Source: Gammaproteobacteria bacterium
Lineage (GTDB): Bacteria > Pseudomonadota > Gammaproteobacteria > GCA-001735895
Direction of reading: 5' to 3'
DNA length: 64,000 bases
NCBI GenBank assembly: GCA_024638385.1
Contig: JAHEKJ010000231.1
Span: 1 to 64,000, forward strand
A model generated the notes under the pieces. The model saw only the letters and a program-made list of their open reading frames with translations. It did not search any database and had not been told where the DNA came from. The stretch's first letter is position 1. Each line of letters begins with the position of its first letter. The position numbers and the translations under genes were made by a program. Below, piece by piece: positions 42,325-52,500 of the stretch.

Positions 42325-43150
42325 GCGCGCGCCGCATCGCACCGCCTCGCCGGCGAAGCTCAAGGACCTGAAATACCAGCCCGGGTTTTCGCAGGTCGCG
42401 TGGTTTTGCATCGTCGTGCTGTACGCGCCGATCGCGGTGCTGGTGCTGTTTTCGTTCAACGAGAATCGCTCGGTTACCGTGTGGACCGAGTTCAGCCTCG
42501 ACTGGTACGTCAGGGCCTGGAACAACGAAGGCATCCAGAACGCCGCGCTGGTGTCGCTGCAGGTCGCGGTCGCGGCGATGGTGCTGGCGACGATCATGGC
42601 GACGATGGCGGCGCTGGTGACGACGCGCACCCCGCCCTACCGCGGGCTCGACCTCGCGGTGACGATCATCAACCAGCCGCTGATGGTGCCCGAGATCGTC
42701 ACCGCGGTCGCGACCCTGACTTTTTTCGCGATCATCAAGCAGGCGACCGGCGTGACCGGCATCGGCTACCTGATCATCGCGCACACCGTGTTCTGCATTC
42801 CGTTCGCGTACATGCCGATCCGGGCCCGCCTCGAGGACATGGACCTGAGCCTCGAACAGGCCGCCGCCGACCTCTACGCGCCGCCATTCAAAGTATTCCG
42901 GCGAGTTACGCTGCCATTGTTGCTGCCGGGCATTCTGGCCGGCGCGATGCTGGCGTTCATCGTTTCGCTGGACGACGTGATCATCACGTTGTTCGTCGCC
43001 GGCCCCGGCGAGACGACCCTGCCCCTGTACATCCTCGGGCAGATCCGGCGCGGGGTGACGCCCGAGGTCAACGCGGTTTCGACCGTGTTCCTCGGAATTT
43101 CGGTCATCCTCGTAACCTTCATCTTTCTGTTCGGCAAGGCCAGGAAGTAA
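42317..43150 (+). CDS. potC: Polyamine ABC transporter permease, PotC type
   Basis: Membrane protein of 277 residues with six hydrophobic segments and the EAA-like loop (LEQAAADLYAPPFKVFRRVTLPLLLPGILAG). The opening VVLYAPIAVLVLFSFNENRSVTVWTEFSLDWYVRAW is characteristic of PotC/PotI. It pairs with PotB to form the channel. It ends 30 bases before the binding-protein start. Confidence 0.92.
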   Translation: MAERAPHRTASPAKLKDLKYQPGFSQVAWFCIVVLYAPIAVLVLFSFNENRSVTVWTEFSLDWYVRAWNNEGIQNAALVSLQVAVAAMVLATIMATMAALVTTRTPPYRGLDLAVTIINQPLMVPEIVTAVATLTFFAIIKQATGVTGIGYLIIAHTVFCIPFAYMPIRARLEDMDLSLEQAAADLYAPPFKVFRRVTLPLLLPGILAGAMLAFIVSLDDVIITLFVAGPGETTLPLYILGQIRRGVTPEVNAVSTVFLGISVILVTFIFLFGKARK

Positions 43151-43180
43151 CGACCCATGCAATACCAAGAGGAAAACACC

Positions 43181-44212
43181 ATGAAAAAACCGATACTCAC
43201 ACTGATAACGGCGATCGGCCTCGGCCTCGCCGTCACCGCGGCGCAGGCCGCCGGCGAACTGCACATCTACAACTGGGGCAACTACACCAGCCCCGAGATG
43301 ATCGAGAAGTTCGAGAAGCAGTACGACGTCAAGGTGACGATCGACGGCTACGATTCCAACGAGACGATGCTCGCCAAGGTCGAACAGGGCGGCTCCGGCT
43401 ACGACATCGTCGTACCGGGCGACTACATGATCGCGATCATGATCGAGAAAGGCCTGCTCGAGAAAGTCCGGCCGAACCAGATGTCGAACTTCAAGAATCT
43501 CGATTCGAAGTGGGTCGACGTCTACTGGGACCCGGGCCGTGAATACACGATTCCGTACCAGTGGGGTACGACCAACTTCACCGTCGACCGCACGGTCTAC
43601 GACGGCGACGTCAATACGCTCGCGCTGATGTTCGATCCGCCGAAGGAACTGCAGGGCCGAATCAACATGTTGAACGACATGAACGACGTCATCAACGCCG
43701 GCCTGCGCTACCTCGGCTATCCGCGCTGCAACTCGAACAAGGCCCAGCTCAAGGAGCTGAACGACATGCTGCTCAAGGCCAAGACCCACTGGCGGACGAT
43801 GGATTACTCGACGATCGAGAAGCTGACCTCGCGCGACGTCGACCTGTCGCAGAACTGGAACGGCGCCGCGATGCGTGCGCGCAAGGACCGCCCGGAACTG
43901 GTTTACGCCTACCCGAAGGAAGGCTTCACCGGCTGGATGGACAATGTCGCCGTGCTCAAGGGCGCGCCGAATCTCGAGAACGCCAGGCTGTTCATGAACT
44001 TCATGATGACGCCGGAAGCCGCGGCGATGACGTCCAATTTCGCCAACTACGCCAACGGCGTGAAGGGCAGCGAAAAGTACATGGACGAGAAGCTGACCAA
44101 GGCGCGCGAGATCGTCATGCCGGCCGACGCGCCGACCCCCGAGTTCGTGCCACCGTGCCCGCAGGAGGTCGTCGATCTGTACAACAAGATCTGGACCAAC
44201 CTGAAAAAGTGA
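43181..44212 (+). CDS. potD: Polyamine-binding periplasmic protein
   Basis: Protein of 343 residues. I start it at the ATG preceded by AGAGGA (MKKPILTLITAIGLGLAVTAAQA, signal peptide) rather than the ORF ATG at 43157. The mature part begins GELHIYNWGNYTSPEMIEKFEKQYDVKVTIDGYDSNETMLAKV, the PotD/PotF pattern; aromatic and acidic residues expected to hold the polyamine amines occur in YNWGNY, YDIVVPGDYM, and QNWNGAAM. It gives specificity to the importer. A GC-rich hairpin follows immediately. Confidence 0.92.
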   Translation: MKKPILTLITAIGLGLAVTAAQAAGELHIYNWGNYTSPEMIEKFEKQYDVKVTIDGYDSNETMLAKVEQGGSGYDIVVPGDYMIAIMIEKGLLEKVRPNQMSNFKNLDSKWVDVYWDPGREYTIPYQWGTTNFTVDRTVYDGDVNTLALMFDPPKELQGRINMLNDMNDVINAGLRYLGYPRCNSNKAQLKELNDMLLKAKTHWRTMDYSTIEKLTSRDVDLSQNWNGAAMRARKDRPELVYAYPKEGFTGWMDNVAVLKGAPNLENARLFMNFMMTPEAAAMTSNFANYANGVKGSEKYMDEKLTKAREIVMPADAPTPEFVPPCPQEVVDLYNKIWTNLKK

Positions 44213-44220
44213 TCGCCATC

Positions 44221-44251
44221 CGACCCGGCGGGGCCATGTCTCGCCGGGTCG
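44221..44251 (+). terminator. Hairpin after potD
   Basis: CGACCCGGCG and CGCCGGGTCG form a perfect 10-bp stem with an 11-base loop nine bases past the potD stop. No T-run follows, so it may be a Rho-dependent or mRNA-stability element rather than a strong terminator; the hydrolase gene downstream could still be read through. Confidence 0.5.
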
Positions 44252-44276
44252 TCCGCCACCTCATGAGAGCGTAACC

Positions 44277-45491
44277 ATGGATTCCGTGAACGTCAGTCCC
44301 CGCACCGCGCGCGAGCTCGGCATCATGCGCGGCTTCCCGCCGCCGCCCGAGAAAAGACCCGATCTGCAGAACTGGGATTTGCCGCCGTTCAATCGCTGGT
44401 CGTTCCAGAACGTCCGCAGCCTGTTCCCGACGGTCGACGTCAGGACCGACAGCCGCCGATCGCGGCCCCTCGCGAAGGCCCTGCGGGACCTGTCGGCGAT
44501 CGAGTTTCGCGATCATGCGGGCGATGCGATCGCGCTGCCCGATTTCCTCGAAAGGTCCTATACCGACGGCTTTCTCGTGCTGCATCGGGGTCGCGTCGTC
44601 AGCGAGGAATATTTCAACGACATGCGGCCGGATACGCCGCACCTGTCGCAATCGGTCGCCAAGTCGATCGTCGGCGCGCTCGCCGGGATCCTGCACGCCC
44701 GGGGTCTCGTCGACCCGGACGCACCGCTGGTCGACTACGTGCCGGAACTGGCGCACTGCGGCTACCACGACGCCAGATTGTCCCATGCGCTCGACATGAC
44801 CAGTGGCGTGCGCTTCAGCGAGGACTACAACGCGGCGCAATCGGACATGACGCGCATCGACATCGCGGCGGGCTGGCGACCGGTGCCCGACGGCGATTCG
44901 CCATCGACGATTCGCGACGTGATCCTGTCACTGCCGAAGGTCCGCAAGCATGGCGACCATTTCGAATACAAGTCGATCGAGACCGACGTCGTCGCCTGGG
45001 CGCTCGAACGCGCCGCCGAGCAAACGCTCGCCGAACTCGTCAGCGAAAACATCTGGAAACCGATCGGCGCCGAGCACGACGGTTTCTTCACCGTCGATCG
45101 CGCCGCGACCGCGCTCGCCGACGGCGGCTTCAACGCGACCCTGCGCGACTACGCGCGCTTCGGCCTGATGATGCAAAACGACGGCCGCGCCGGCGACGCG
45201 GAGGTCGTGCCGGCAACCTGGGTCGACGAATGCGCGAGGGGCCGCGTAGCGGTCGAGATCCCGCCGTACTGCGACATCTGCCCCGAGGGCGCCTACGGCA
45301 ATTTCTGGTGGGTACACAACGCGGTGCCCGGCGACTTCATGGCGCGCGGAGTATTCGGGCAGATGATCTACATCGACCGCGCGGCCGAGCTGACCATCGT
45401 CAAACTGTCGACCTGGCCCGACTACCTGATCCCGAGCTTCACCCGCGACGCGCTCGCCGCGTTCGCCGCGATCCGCGAGCACCTGGCCTGA
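44277..45491 (+). CDS. Beta-lactamase-fold serine hydrolase, 6-aminohexanoate-dimer-hydrolase-like
   Basis: Cytosolic protein of 404 residues, no signal peptide. The active-site SxxK is Ser126-x-x-Lys129 in SQSVAKSIVGAL, and the YxS/YxN tyrosine is Tyr231 in FEYKSIETDVVAW. The surrounding pattern (FLVLHRGRVVSEEYFNDM, LDMTSGVRFSEDY, NFWWVHN) matches NylB/EstB-type amidases and esterases of class C fold. Since it follows potD by 64 bases on the same strand, it may hydrolyse an amide of a polyamine or a related linear amine (inference). Real substrate unknown. Confidence 0.85.
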   Translation: MDSVNVSPRTARELGIMRGFPPPPEKRPDLQNWDLPPFNRWSFQNVRSLFPTVDVRTDSRRSRPLAKALRDLSAIEFRDHAGDAIALPDFLERSYTDGFLVLHRGRVVSEEYFNDMRPDTPHLSQSVAKSIVGALAGILHARGLVDPDAPLVDYVPELAHCGYHDARLSHALDMTSGVRFSEDYNAAQSDMTRIDIAAGWRPVPDGDSPSTIRDVILSLPKVRKHGDHFEYKSIETDVVAWALERAAEQTLAELVSENIWKPIGAEHDGFFTVDRAATALADGGFNATLRDYARFGLMMQNDGRAGDAEVVPATWVDECARGRVAVEIPPYCDICPEGAYGNFWWVHNAVPGDFMARGVFGQMIYIDRAAELTIVKLSTWPDYLIPSFTRDALAAFAAIREHLA

Positions 45492-45805
45492 AACGATTAC
45501 CGCCCCGCCACATCCGGCAAGAATTTATACGCAGAATAAAATCTATTCGCGAGGTCTTTGACCCGGATAACTTTTACCCAGGGTAAAAAAATCCGGGAAA
45601 GCAGTGAGCAATTCTCCCGCTTGAACAGTGGAACGACCGCGGCGCGCGGCAACAGCCGCTGCTCGAATTGTTGCACCCGATGGCGGCTTGTCCGGCGGTG
45701 AGATACCTCCTATCATGCGCGTTTCGCGCCAGGCCGGATTCTTCTTTGACCCCGGTCGCCCGCGCCCCCGGCAATCGACCGTCACGACGCGAGCAGGATC
45801 GCCGC
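45492..45805. other. Intergenic region with a large palindrome
   Basis: No gene is seen in these 314 bases. The part 45520-45600 is AT-rich and contains the nested palindrome listed separately; the rest is GC-rich without recognised sites. Confidence 0.5.
45562..45597. promoter_or_regulatory. Nested perfect palindrome
   Basis: An inner perfect palindrome TTTTACCC-A-GGGTAAAA (45572-45588) lies inside outer arms CCCGGAT (45562-45568) and ATCCGGG (45591-45597), so nearly the whole 36-base stretch can pair. It is 209 bases ahead of the ABC ATPase gene and 71 bases after the hydrolase gene. It could be a dimer operator or a bidirectional transcript end; the sequence alone does not decide. Confidence 0.55.
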
Positions 45806-46492
45806 ATGATCGAAATCGACAACCTGAGCATGTCCTTCGCCATCGCCAGCGGGCGACTCGACGTCCTGCGTGGCGTCGATCTCGAACTCCGCGATGGCCA
45901 AACCGCCGCGATCGTCGGTCCGTCGGGATCGGGCAAAACGACGCTGCTGCTGCTGCTCGCCGGACTCGAGCAACCGGAGTCCGGCACGATCCGTATCGAC
46001 GGGATCGCGCTCGATTCGCTGGATGACGACGGCCTCGCCGACCTGCGGCGCGACCGCCTGGGCATCGTGTTTCAATCGTTTCACCTCGTGCCGAGCCTGA
46101 CCGCGCTCGGCAACGTCGCGCTGCCGCTCGAAATCGCCGGGGCCGACGACGCCGAGGCGCGTGCCGGCGAGATGCTCGCGCGGGTCGGCCTCGGCGATCG
46201 CCGCGACCATTTCCCGATGCAGTTGTCGGGCGGCGAACAGCAGCGGGTCGCGATCGCGCGCGCGCTGGTGCATTCGCCGGCGGTGCTGCTGGCCGACGAA
46301 CCCACCGGCAATCTCGATCTCGAGACCGGGGCGCGCATCATCGAGTTGCTGTTCGGCCTGCACGCCGAGACCGGTTCGACGCTCGTGCTCGTGACCCACG
46401 ACGAGGCCATCGCCGGCCGCTGCCAGCGCGTGCTGCGGCTGCATCAAGGCCGGCTGGTCGAAGACGCCGATCGACATGCGATTCCTGCTTGA
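45806..46492 (+). CDS. ABC transporter ATP-binding protein, YbbA/LolD type
   Basis: Protein of 228 residues. Walker A GPSGSGKTTLLLLL, signature LSGGEQQRVAIARAL, Walker B VLLADEPTGNLDLETG and the H-loop VLVTHDEAIA are intact; the DEPTGNLD sequence is typical of the MacB/LolD/YbbA exporter group. The ATG at 45806 follows a normal length and removes a Arg/Pro-rich leader of the long ORF. It overlaps the FtsX-like permease gene by 17 bases, so the two form one exporter. Confidence 0.92.
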   Translation: MIEIDNLSMSFAIASGRLDVLRGVDLELRDGQTAAIVGPSGSGKTTLLLLLAGLEQPESGTIRIDGIALDSLDDDGLADLRRDRLGIVFQSFHLVPSLTALGNVALPLEIAGADDAEARAGEMLARVGLGDRRDHFPMQLSGGEQQRVAIARALVHSPAVLLADEPTGNLDLETGARIIELLFGLHAETGSTLVLVTHDEAIAGRCQRVLRLHQGRLVEDADRHAIPA

Positions 46493-49001
46493 GCTGGCCT
46501 GGCGCGACCTGCGCGCGAGCGGCCGCTCGCTGTGGGTCTTCTGCGCCTGCCTCGCGCTCGGCGTCGCGCTGGTGTCCGCCAGCGGCGGGCTCTACCGGCT
46601 GGTCAGCGCGGGCCTGCTCGCTGACACGCGCGAACTGATGGGCGGCGACCTCGAGGTCGATGCCCGGCAGCCGCTGCCGGCCGAGGCGCTCGGCTGGATG
46701 CGCGCGCGCGGCGAGGTGTCGCTGGTGACCGAACTCTATACGATGCTCGGCACCGCGGACGGCAGCTTTTTGCGCGTCGAACTGCAGAGCATGGATGCGA
46801 ACTACCCGCTCTACGGCAGGCTCCGGCTCGAGCCTGACGCGCCGCTGGCGAAGGTCACCGCGTTTTCCGGGGACCGCTGGGGCGTCGCCGTCGACCGCGC
46901 GCTCGCGGCGAGGCTCGGCATCGGGCTCGGCGACCGCATTTTCATCGGCGCGCTCGAGATGGAGGTGCGCGCGCTGATCGTCGAGCAACCCGACCGCAAT
47001 TTGACCGCCGACTGGCGCGGGCCGCCGGTGCTGCTCACCGAATCGGCGCTCGACGCGACCGGCCTGATTCAGCCGGGCAGCCGGGTCGATTACGACTATC
47101 ACGTCGCGACCGATATCGCTCCGGCGCGCTGGCGGTCGGATTTCTATGCCCGTTTTCCGGACGAGACCTGGGAAGTGCGGACCTTCGAGGATCGCAGCGA
47201 ACGCATCGCCGAACGGCTCGGGCAAATCGCTTCGGGCCTGCTGATCATCGCCTTCAGCACGCTGTTCATCGGCGGTCTCGGCGTGTTCAACAGCATTCGC
47301 TCGTACCTGCAGCGCAAGCTCGGCACGATCGCGACGCTGCGCGCGCTCGGCCTGCGCAATCGCCGGCTCGCGGCGGTTTACCTGCTGCAGGTCGGCATGC
47401 TCGCCGGCGGCGCGAGCCTCGCCGGTTGCGTCGTCGGCAGCGGACTCGCGTTGCTCGGCGCCGCCGCGGTGGCGGCCGAAGTGCCGATCCGGACCACCCT
47501 GCAGGCCCTGCCCCTGCCGAATTTCGGCGCGCTGCTGTTCGGCTTGCTGACGGCCTATACCTTCGCCCTGCCCGCGATCGGGCGCGCGCTCGCGGTGCCG
47601 CCGGCGATCCTGTTTCGCGACGGCGGCGGCGAGCTTGCGCAAACGCCGCGCGGCTGGTGGTTCGCGGCCATCGCCGGTGCCGGCCTGATCGCGCTACTGG
47701 TCGTGCTGGCGCTGCCCGACTGGCGCTTCGGCATCGGCTTCGTCGGCGTCGTCGCGTTGCTGCTGATCCTGCTCGACGGGGTCGTGCGCGGATTGCGCCG
47801 CGGCGCGCGCCGCCTCGATCAGCCGCGACGCTTTCGCCGACGACTGGCGCTGCGGCTCGCGCTCGCCAACCTGCACCGACCCGGCACGCCGCTGCGCGCC
47901 TCGCTGCTGTCGCTCGGCTCGGCGCTGACGCTGATCGTGGCCTGTACGCTGGTTGTCGCGTCGCTGCTGCGCGAGATCAGCCTGACCATACCAGCGCAGG
48001 CGCCAGCGCTGATCCTCTACGACATCAACAGCAACCAGCTCGATGCCGTTGCGCGCGCGGTCGCGGCCGAGTCCGACGATGCCGAGGTGCAGACGGCGCC
48101 GCTGGTGCGCACGCGGCTGGTCGCGATCAACGGCCGGCCGTTGACCGAGCACGCAAGGCTGGCCGCCAATCTCGACGAATACCGCGACGCGGTCAACGAC
48201 GATTTCAAACTCAGCTACCGCGACGGCAACATCGATAACCTGACGCTGGTCGAGGGTGCCTGGTGGGACCCGACGGCCGCCGGCCCGGCGCGGCTCGCCT
48301 TCGAGGACCGCGAAGCGCGGCGCCTCGGGGTCGGTATCGGCGATCGCCTGACTTTCGCCGCCGAGGGCCGTTCGATCGAGGCCGAGATCGCCGCGATTCA
48401 CCGGCAAAAGGGCTTGCAGACCCGCTTCTGGTTCGAGGGAATCCTGTCGGAGGGCGCGCTCGGGCCGCTGATCCACCGCCACGTCGGCACGGTGTTCATG
48501 GACGACGCCGGAACTTTCGAAGCCCAGCGTCGCATCGCCAGGGTCGCGCCCAACGTCGTTTCGGTGCCCACGGCCTCGCTGCTGGCGACCGCGCAACGGC
48601 TGCTCGGCCAGGCCAGCGCCGGTCTCGCGGTGGTCGCCGCGGTCAGCCTCGCCGCGAGCCTGCTGGTGCTCGCCAGCGTGATGGCCGCCGGCCGCAGCCG
48701 CCAGGTTTACGACGCGACCGTGCTCAACACGCTCGGCGCGCGCATGTCGACGATTCGCCGCAGCCTGTTGCTCGAATACCTGCTGCTGGCGCTGATCACG
48801 TCGGTTTTCGCGCTCGCGCTCGGCGCCGCGATCGCGCTGCCGTTGCTGCACTGGCGGCTGAAATTGCCGGGCGACGACCTGCTCTGGCTCGGCCTGGCGA
48901 GCGCGGTCTTCGTCAGCTCGATCTCGCTCGGACTCGGCGCGCGCTACCTGATGCGCCGCCTGCGCACGCAACCCGCCGCGCTGCTGCGCGCCCCGAACTG
49001 A
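46476..49001 (+). CDS. FtsX-like ABC permease, YbbP type
   Basis: Membrane protein of 841 residues. The layout is that of YbbP: N-terminal anchor (LWVFCACLALGVALVSASGGLY), a large periplasmic domain, a four-helix FtsX core (LLIIAFSTLFIGGLGVFNSIRSYLQRKLGTIATLRALGLRNRRL), a second periplasmic domain, and another FtsX core near the C-terminus (SLAASLLVLASVMAAGRSRQVYDATVLNTLGARMSTIRRSLLLEYLL). With the ATPase upstream it should extract lipoproteins or peptides from the inner membrane; the exact cargo is not known. TesA, the usual neighbour, is not here. Confidence 0.9.
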   Translation: MRFLLELAWRDLRASGRSLWVFCACLALGVALVSASGGLYRLVSAGLLADTRELMGGDLEVDARQPLPAEALGWMRARGEVSLVTELYTMLGTADGSFLRVELQSMDANYPLYGRLRLEPDAPLAKVTAFSGDRWGVAVDRALAARLGIGLGDRIFIGALEMEVRALIVEQPDRNLTADWRGPPVLLTESALDATGLIQPGSRVDYDYHVATDIAPARWRSDFYARFPDETWEVRTFEDRSERIAERLGQIASGLLIIAFSTLFIGGLGVFNSIRSYLQRKLGTIATLRALGLRNRRLAAVYLLQVGMLAGGASLAGCVVGSGLALLGAAAVAAEVPIRTTLQALPLPNFGALLFGLLTAYTFALPAIGRALAVPPAILFRDGGGELAQTPRGWWFAAIAGAGLIALLVVLALPDWRFGIGFVGVVALLLILLDGVVRGLRRGARRLDQPRRFRRRLALRLALANLHRPGTPLRASLLSLGSALTLIVACTLVVASLLREISLTIPAQAPALILYDINSNQLDAVARAVAAESDDAEVQTAPLVRTRLVAINGRPLTEHARLAANLDEYRDAVNDDFKLSYRDGNIDNLTLVEGAWWDPTAAGPARLAFEDREARRLGVGIGDRLTFAAEGRSIEAEIAAIHRQKGLQTRFWFEGILSEGALGPLIHRHVGTVFMDDAGTFEAQRRIARVAPNVVSVPTASLLATAQRLLGQASAGLAVVAAVSLAASLLVLASVMAAGRSRQVYDATVLNTLGARMSTIRRSLLLEYLLLALITSVFALALGAAIALPLLHWRLKLPGDDLLWLGLASAVFVSSISLGLGARYLMRRLRTQPAALLRAPN

Positions 49002-49057
49002 AGCAACTCGTCCCCGAATATCTCGATCAGTCTTAGTTCAGATCAAAAACCTGAATA

Positions 49058-49516
49058 CTTGCCGACCCGAATTAAATTCGGGTCAGAGCAGAATGGCACT
49101 TACTTATGCCCTGATAACGGCGTCATTGCGAGCTGCGAAGCAGCGAAGCAATCCGCCGCAGGCGTCCCGAGCGCAGCGAGGGATCTCCCGATACTCGCCG
49201 TCATTGCGAGCTGCGAAGCAGCGAAGCAATCCGCCGCAGGCGTCCCGAGCTCCGGCTGAAGTTTACCCCGGCCCTCGAGCCGGGGCCGGGGCAGGCTCCG
49301 CGAAGGGATCTCGCGATACTCGCCGTCATTGCGAGCTGCGAAGCAGCGAAGCAATCTCCCGAGATCGGGCCGGGCCAGGGAGATTGCTTCGTCGCTATCG
49401 CTCCTCGCAATGACGCCTCGTTATCGGCTGGCGCCTCCTCGCAATGACGCTGCGTCCTGGCCGCAAGGACAATCTAAAGCAAGCGCCATTCGGGTCAGAG
49501 CAAAATTTAATCGGGT
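49058..49516. mobile_element. MITE-like element with nested small repeats
   Basis: Both ends share a motif in inverted form: left end ACCCGAATTAAATTCGGGTCAGAGCAGAATGGCACTTA (palindrome 49065-49083), right end AAGCGCCATTCGGGTCAGAGCAAAATTTAATCGGGT. The 19-mer ATTCGGGTCAGAGCA(G/A)AAT occurs directly at 49076 and 49488. Between them lie three direct copies of CGTCATTGCGAGCTGCGAAGCAGCGAAGCAATC (49121, 49199, 49324) and one inverted partner GATTGCTTCGTCGCTATCGCTCCTCGCAATGACG (49382-49415), plus TCCTCGCAATGACGC at 49437. No coding gene is present. The right end touches the stop codon of the RND gene. The pattern fits short non-autonomous repeats related to REP/MITE families. Confidence 0.7.
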
Positions 49517-52500
49517 TCAGGCGCGGTCGGCGGGGGCATGCGGGCTCGCCGGGCCGGGTTGCAGGCCGGCGCCGGCGGCGGGCGTCGGCGCGGACTCGAA
49601 GCGCTTGACCCAGCCGAGCACCGTGACGGTCATCGCCGGCAGGAAGGTCAGCGTGACGACCGCCGCGCCGGCCAGTCCGAACAGCACGATCGCGCCGACG
49701 CCGCGGTAGAGCTCGGTGCCCTCGCCCGGTATGAACACCAGCGGCGCGAGACCGAAGATCGTCGTGCACGCCGACATCGCGATCGGCCGCAGCCGCGATT
49801 CGACCGCTTCGCGCACCGCGTCGGCCGCGCTCATGCCGCCGGCGCGGTAGTTGTCGGCCGCGCGGTGTACGATCAGGATCGGGTTGTTGACCACCGTGCC
49901 CATCAAGATCAGGAAACCGAGCATCGAAATCATGTCGAAAGGCTGGTGCACCGCGGCGATGCCGATCATCGGAAGGGCCGCGCCGGCCGCATTCAGCAGC
50001 GCGAGGCCGGCGATGCCGCCGGCAACGCCGAGCGGAATCGTCGTCATGATCAGCAGCGGAAAGCCCCAGTGGGTGAAGATCGCGACCATCACGAGGTAGA
50101 CCAGGATCAACGCGACCAGGTAGTTGCCCCACAGCGCCTCGCGGGTCGCGTCGAGCTGGTCGCTCGCGCCGGAAATTTCGATATTGACGCTCGCCGGGAT
50201 CGCGCCGCTGTCGCGCAGGTAGCCGAGCACGTCGGCGCGCACGATCTCGACGCCGGTCTCGAGCGCGACCGCCGGCGGCGGGATGATCGACAGCGTCACG
50301 GTGCGGCGGCCGTCGATGCGGCGCACGGTGCTGGTGTCGACGGTTTCGATCACGCTGGCGATGCTCGACAGCGGCAGCACGCCGCCGCGGGTGTAGATCG
50401 GCAGGTCGAGCAACGCCAGCGGCGCCGCTTCGGGCCCCTCCTTGCTGAAGACGTACATATCGATCTTGTCGTCGGCGAGGAAGAACTCGTCGACGAAGGC
50501 GCCGTCGGTCAGCGCGGCGACGGTGAAGCCGATGTCGCTCGCGGTCATGCCGAGTTCGGCCGCGCGCTCCCAGTCCGGGTGGATTTCGATCAGCGGCTGC
50601 GACAGCGACAAGGTCGGCGGGTTGGCCTGGATGCGCGGATTGCCGAATACTTCGCGTGCGCGGTTGTAGGCCGAGGTCGCGGCGGCGTAGATCGGTTCGA
50701 GTTCGGGCCCTGAAATATCGAGGTTGATACTGCGCGTACCGCCGTCGTTGCTGGTGATGATCGAGCCGCGGGTCGAAAACGAGCGCATGCCGGCATACTC
50801 GGCGTACTTGGCGTCGATCGCGTCCATCAGCGCATCGGTCTGCGACTTGTCTTTCGGCTCGCTGATCAGGAACAGCCCGCTCGCGCGGATCGAGATGATC
50901 AGGTAATCGAGCGCCGGCACGCGCGTCTCGCCACGCGCGAACTGCTCCGGGTCGTCGTCGAGATACTGCAGGAAGTAATCCTGCACGTCGTAGCCGATCT
51001 CGCGCATGGTCGCGAGGTTGTAACCCGGCGGCGCGTTCATGCGGCCGAACACCTTCGGTTCCTCGCCAGGCGGCAGGTATTCCGCCGGTGGCGTCAGGGT
51101 CAGAATGATCGCGGCGCTGAGCGCCGCGGTCGCGAGCATCACGGTCACCCGGCGCAGCGGCGTCGCGATCAGCCAGTCGATCGCCGCGAGGGTCCGCCGT
51201 GGGCCGCCGCGGGCCGCGCCCGCGTTCGCATCGCCGTCGACGTCGCGCAACGCGAAGTTCGCCGCCGCGGTCGGCACCACCGTGATCGCGACCAGCATCG
51301 ATACCAGGATCGTCGCCGATACGCCGATCGCGATGTCGCCGTAAAGCTGCCCGGCCTCTTCCTTGATGAACACGATCGGGATGAATACGAGTACCGTGGT
51401 CATGGTCGACGCGAGCACCGCCGGCCACACGCGGCGCACGCCGGTGATCGCGGCCTGCAGGCGCTTCAGGCCCTTGCGCCGCTCCCACTCGATGCTCTCG
51501 AGCACGACGATCGTGTTGTCGAGCGTCATGCCGATCGAAAACGCGACGCCGGCCAGCGAGATCACGTTGATCGTGCGCCCGAACAGCAGCAGGCCAAGGA
51601 ACGCCGAGATCGTGCAAATCGGGATTCCGATCACGCCGACCAGCGTCATCCGGCCCGAGCGCAGGAACAGGAACATGACCAGCGTCGCCAGCACCGCGCC
51701 GATCGCGAGGTTGCGCCAGACCGTCGCGATCGACTGTTCGACGTAAACCGTGTCGGTCGCGTTGAGTCGCAGCTCCATGCCGGCGGGATTGAGCAACTCG
51801 GCGTTGATCCGCTCCATCTCGACGAACATCGCGTCCTTGATATCGATGACGTTGGAACCGAGTTCGCGGTTGACGGCGAGGAACAGCACCGGCTTGCCAT
51901 TGACGAAGGCTTCGCGCTCGACTTCGAAGTGGTCGAGGCGCACGCGGGCGACGTCGCCGAGGCGAATCACGGTATCGCCGCTGCGCTCGAGGATCAGGTC
52001 GTGCAACGATTCGACGCCGTCGAAGCGGCCGATCGTGCGCAGCAGGTAACGCCGCTTGCCGGCCTCGAGCTCGCCACCGGTCACGTCGCGGTTGCGCGCG
52101 CGGACCGCGCTGCGGACGTCGGCGACGGTCAGGCCGCGCTCGGCCAGCGCCGCCGGGTCCAGCAGGATTTGCACCTGGCGGTCGGCGCCGCCCCAGACCT
52201 CGACGCTGGATACGCCGGGCACGGTTTCCATGCGCGTGCGCACGTTGTCGGAGACGTAGTCGCGCATCATGTCCATGTCGAGCCCGCGCGGGTTGCCGTC
52301 GAGCGGCGCGACGCGGAAATACATGAACGAGTTGCTCGAGAACGACTCGGCGTTGATCCGCGGCTGGTTGACCGTGTCCGGGTAAGACGGCACCTGCGAC
52401 AGCGCGTTGTTGACCCGGATCAGGGTCTCGTTGATGTCGACGCCGGGCGGAAACTCGAGCTCGACGCGGGCGCTGCCGGTCGACGCGGTCGCTTCGATGC

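Noticed and set aside
44221-44251. Strong Rho-independent terminator after potD
   Set aside because: The stem is perfect but there is no T-run, so full termination is not claimed; it is listed as a hairpin with moderate confidence.
49121-49415. Regular repeats resembling a CRISPR array
   Set aside because: Only three direct copies with unequal spacing (78 and 125 bases), one inverted copy and repeated 'spacer' parts; this is a palindromic dispersed element, not CRISPR, and there is no cas gene.
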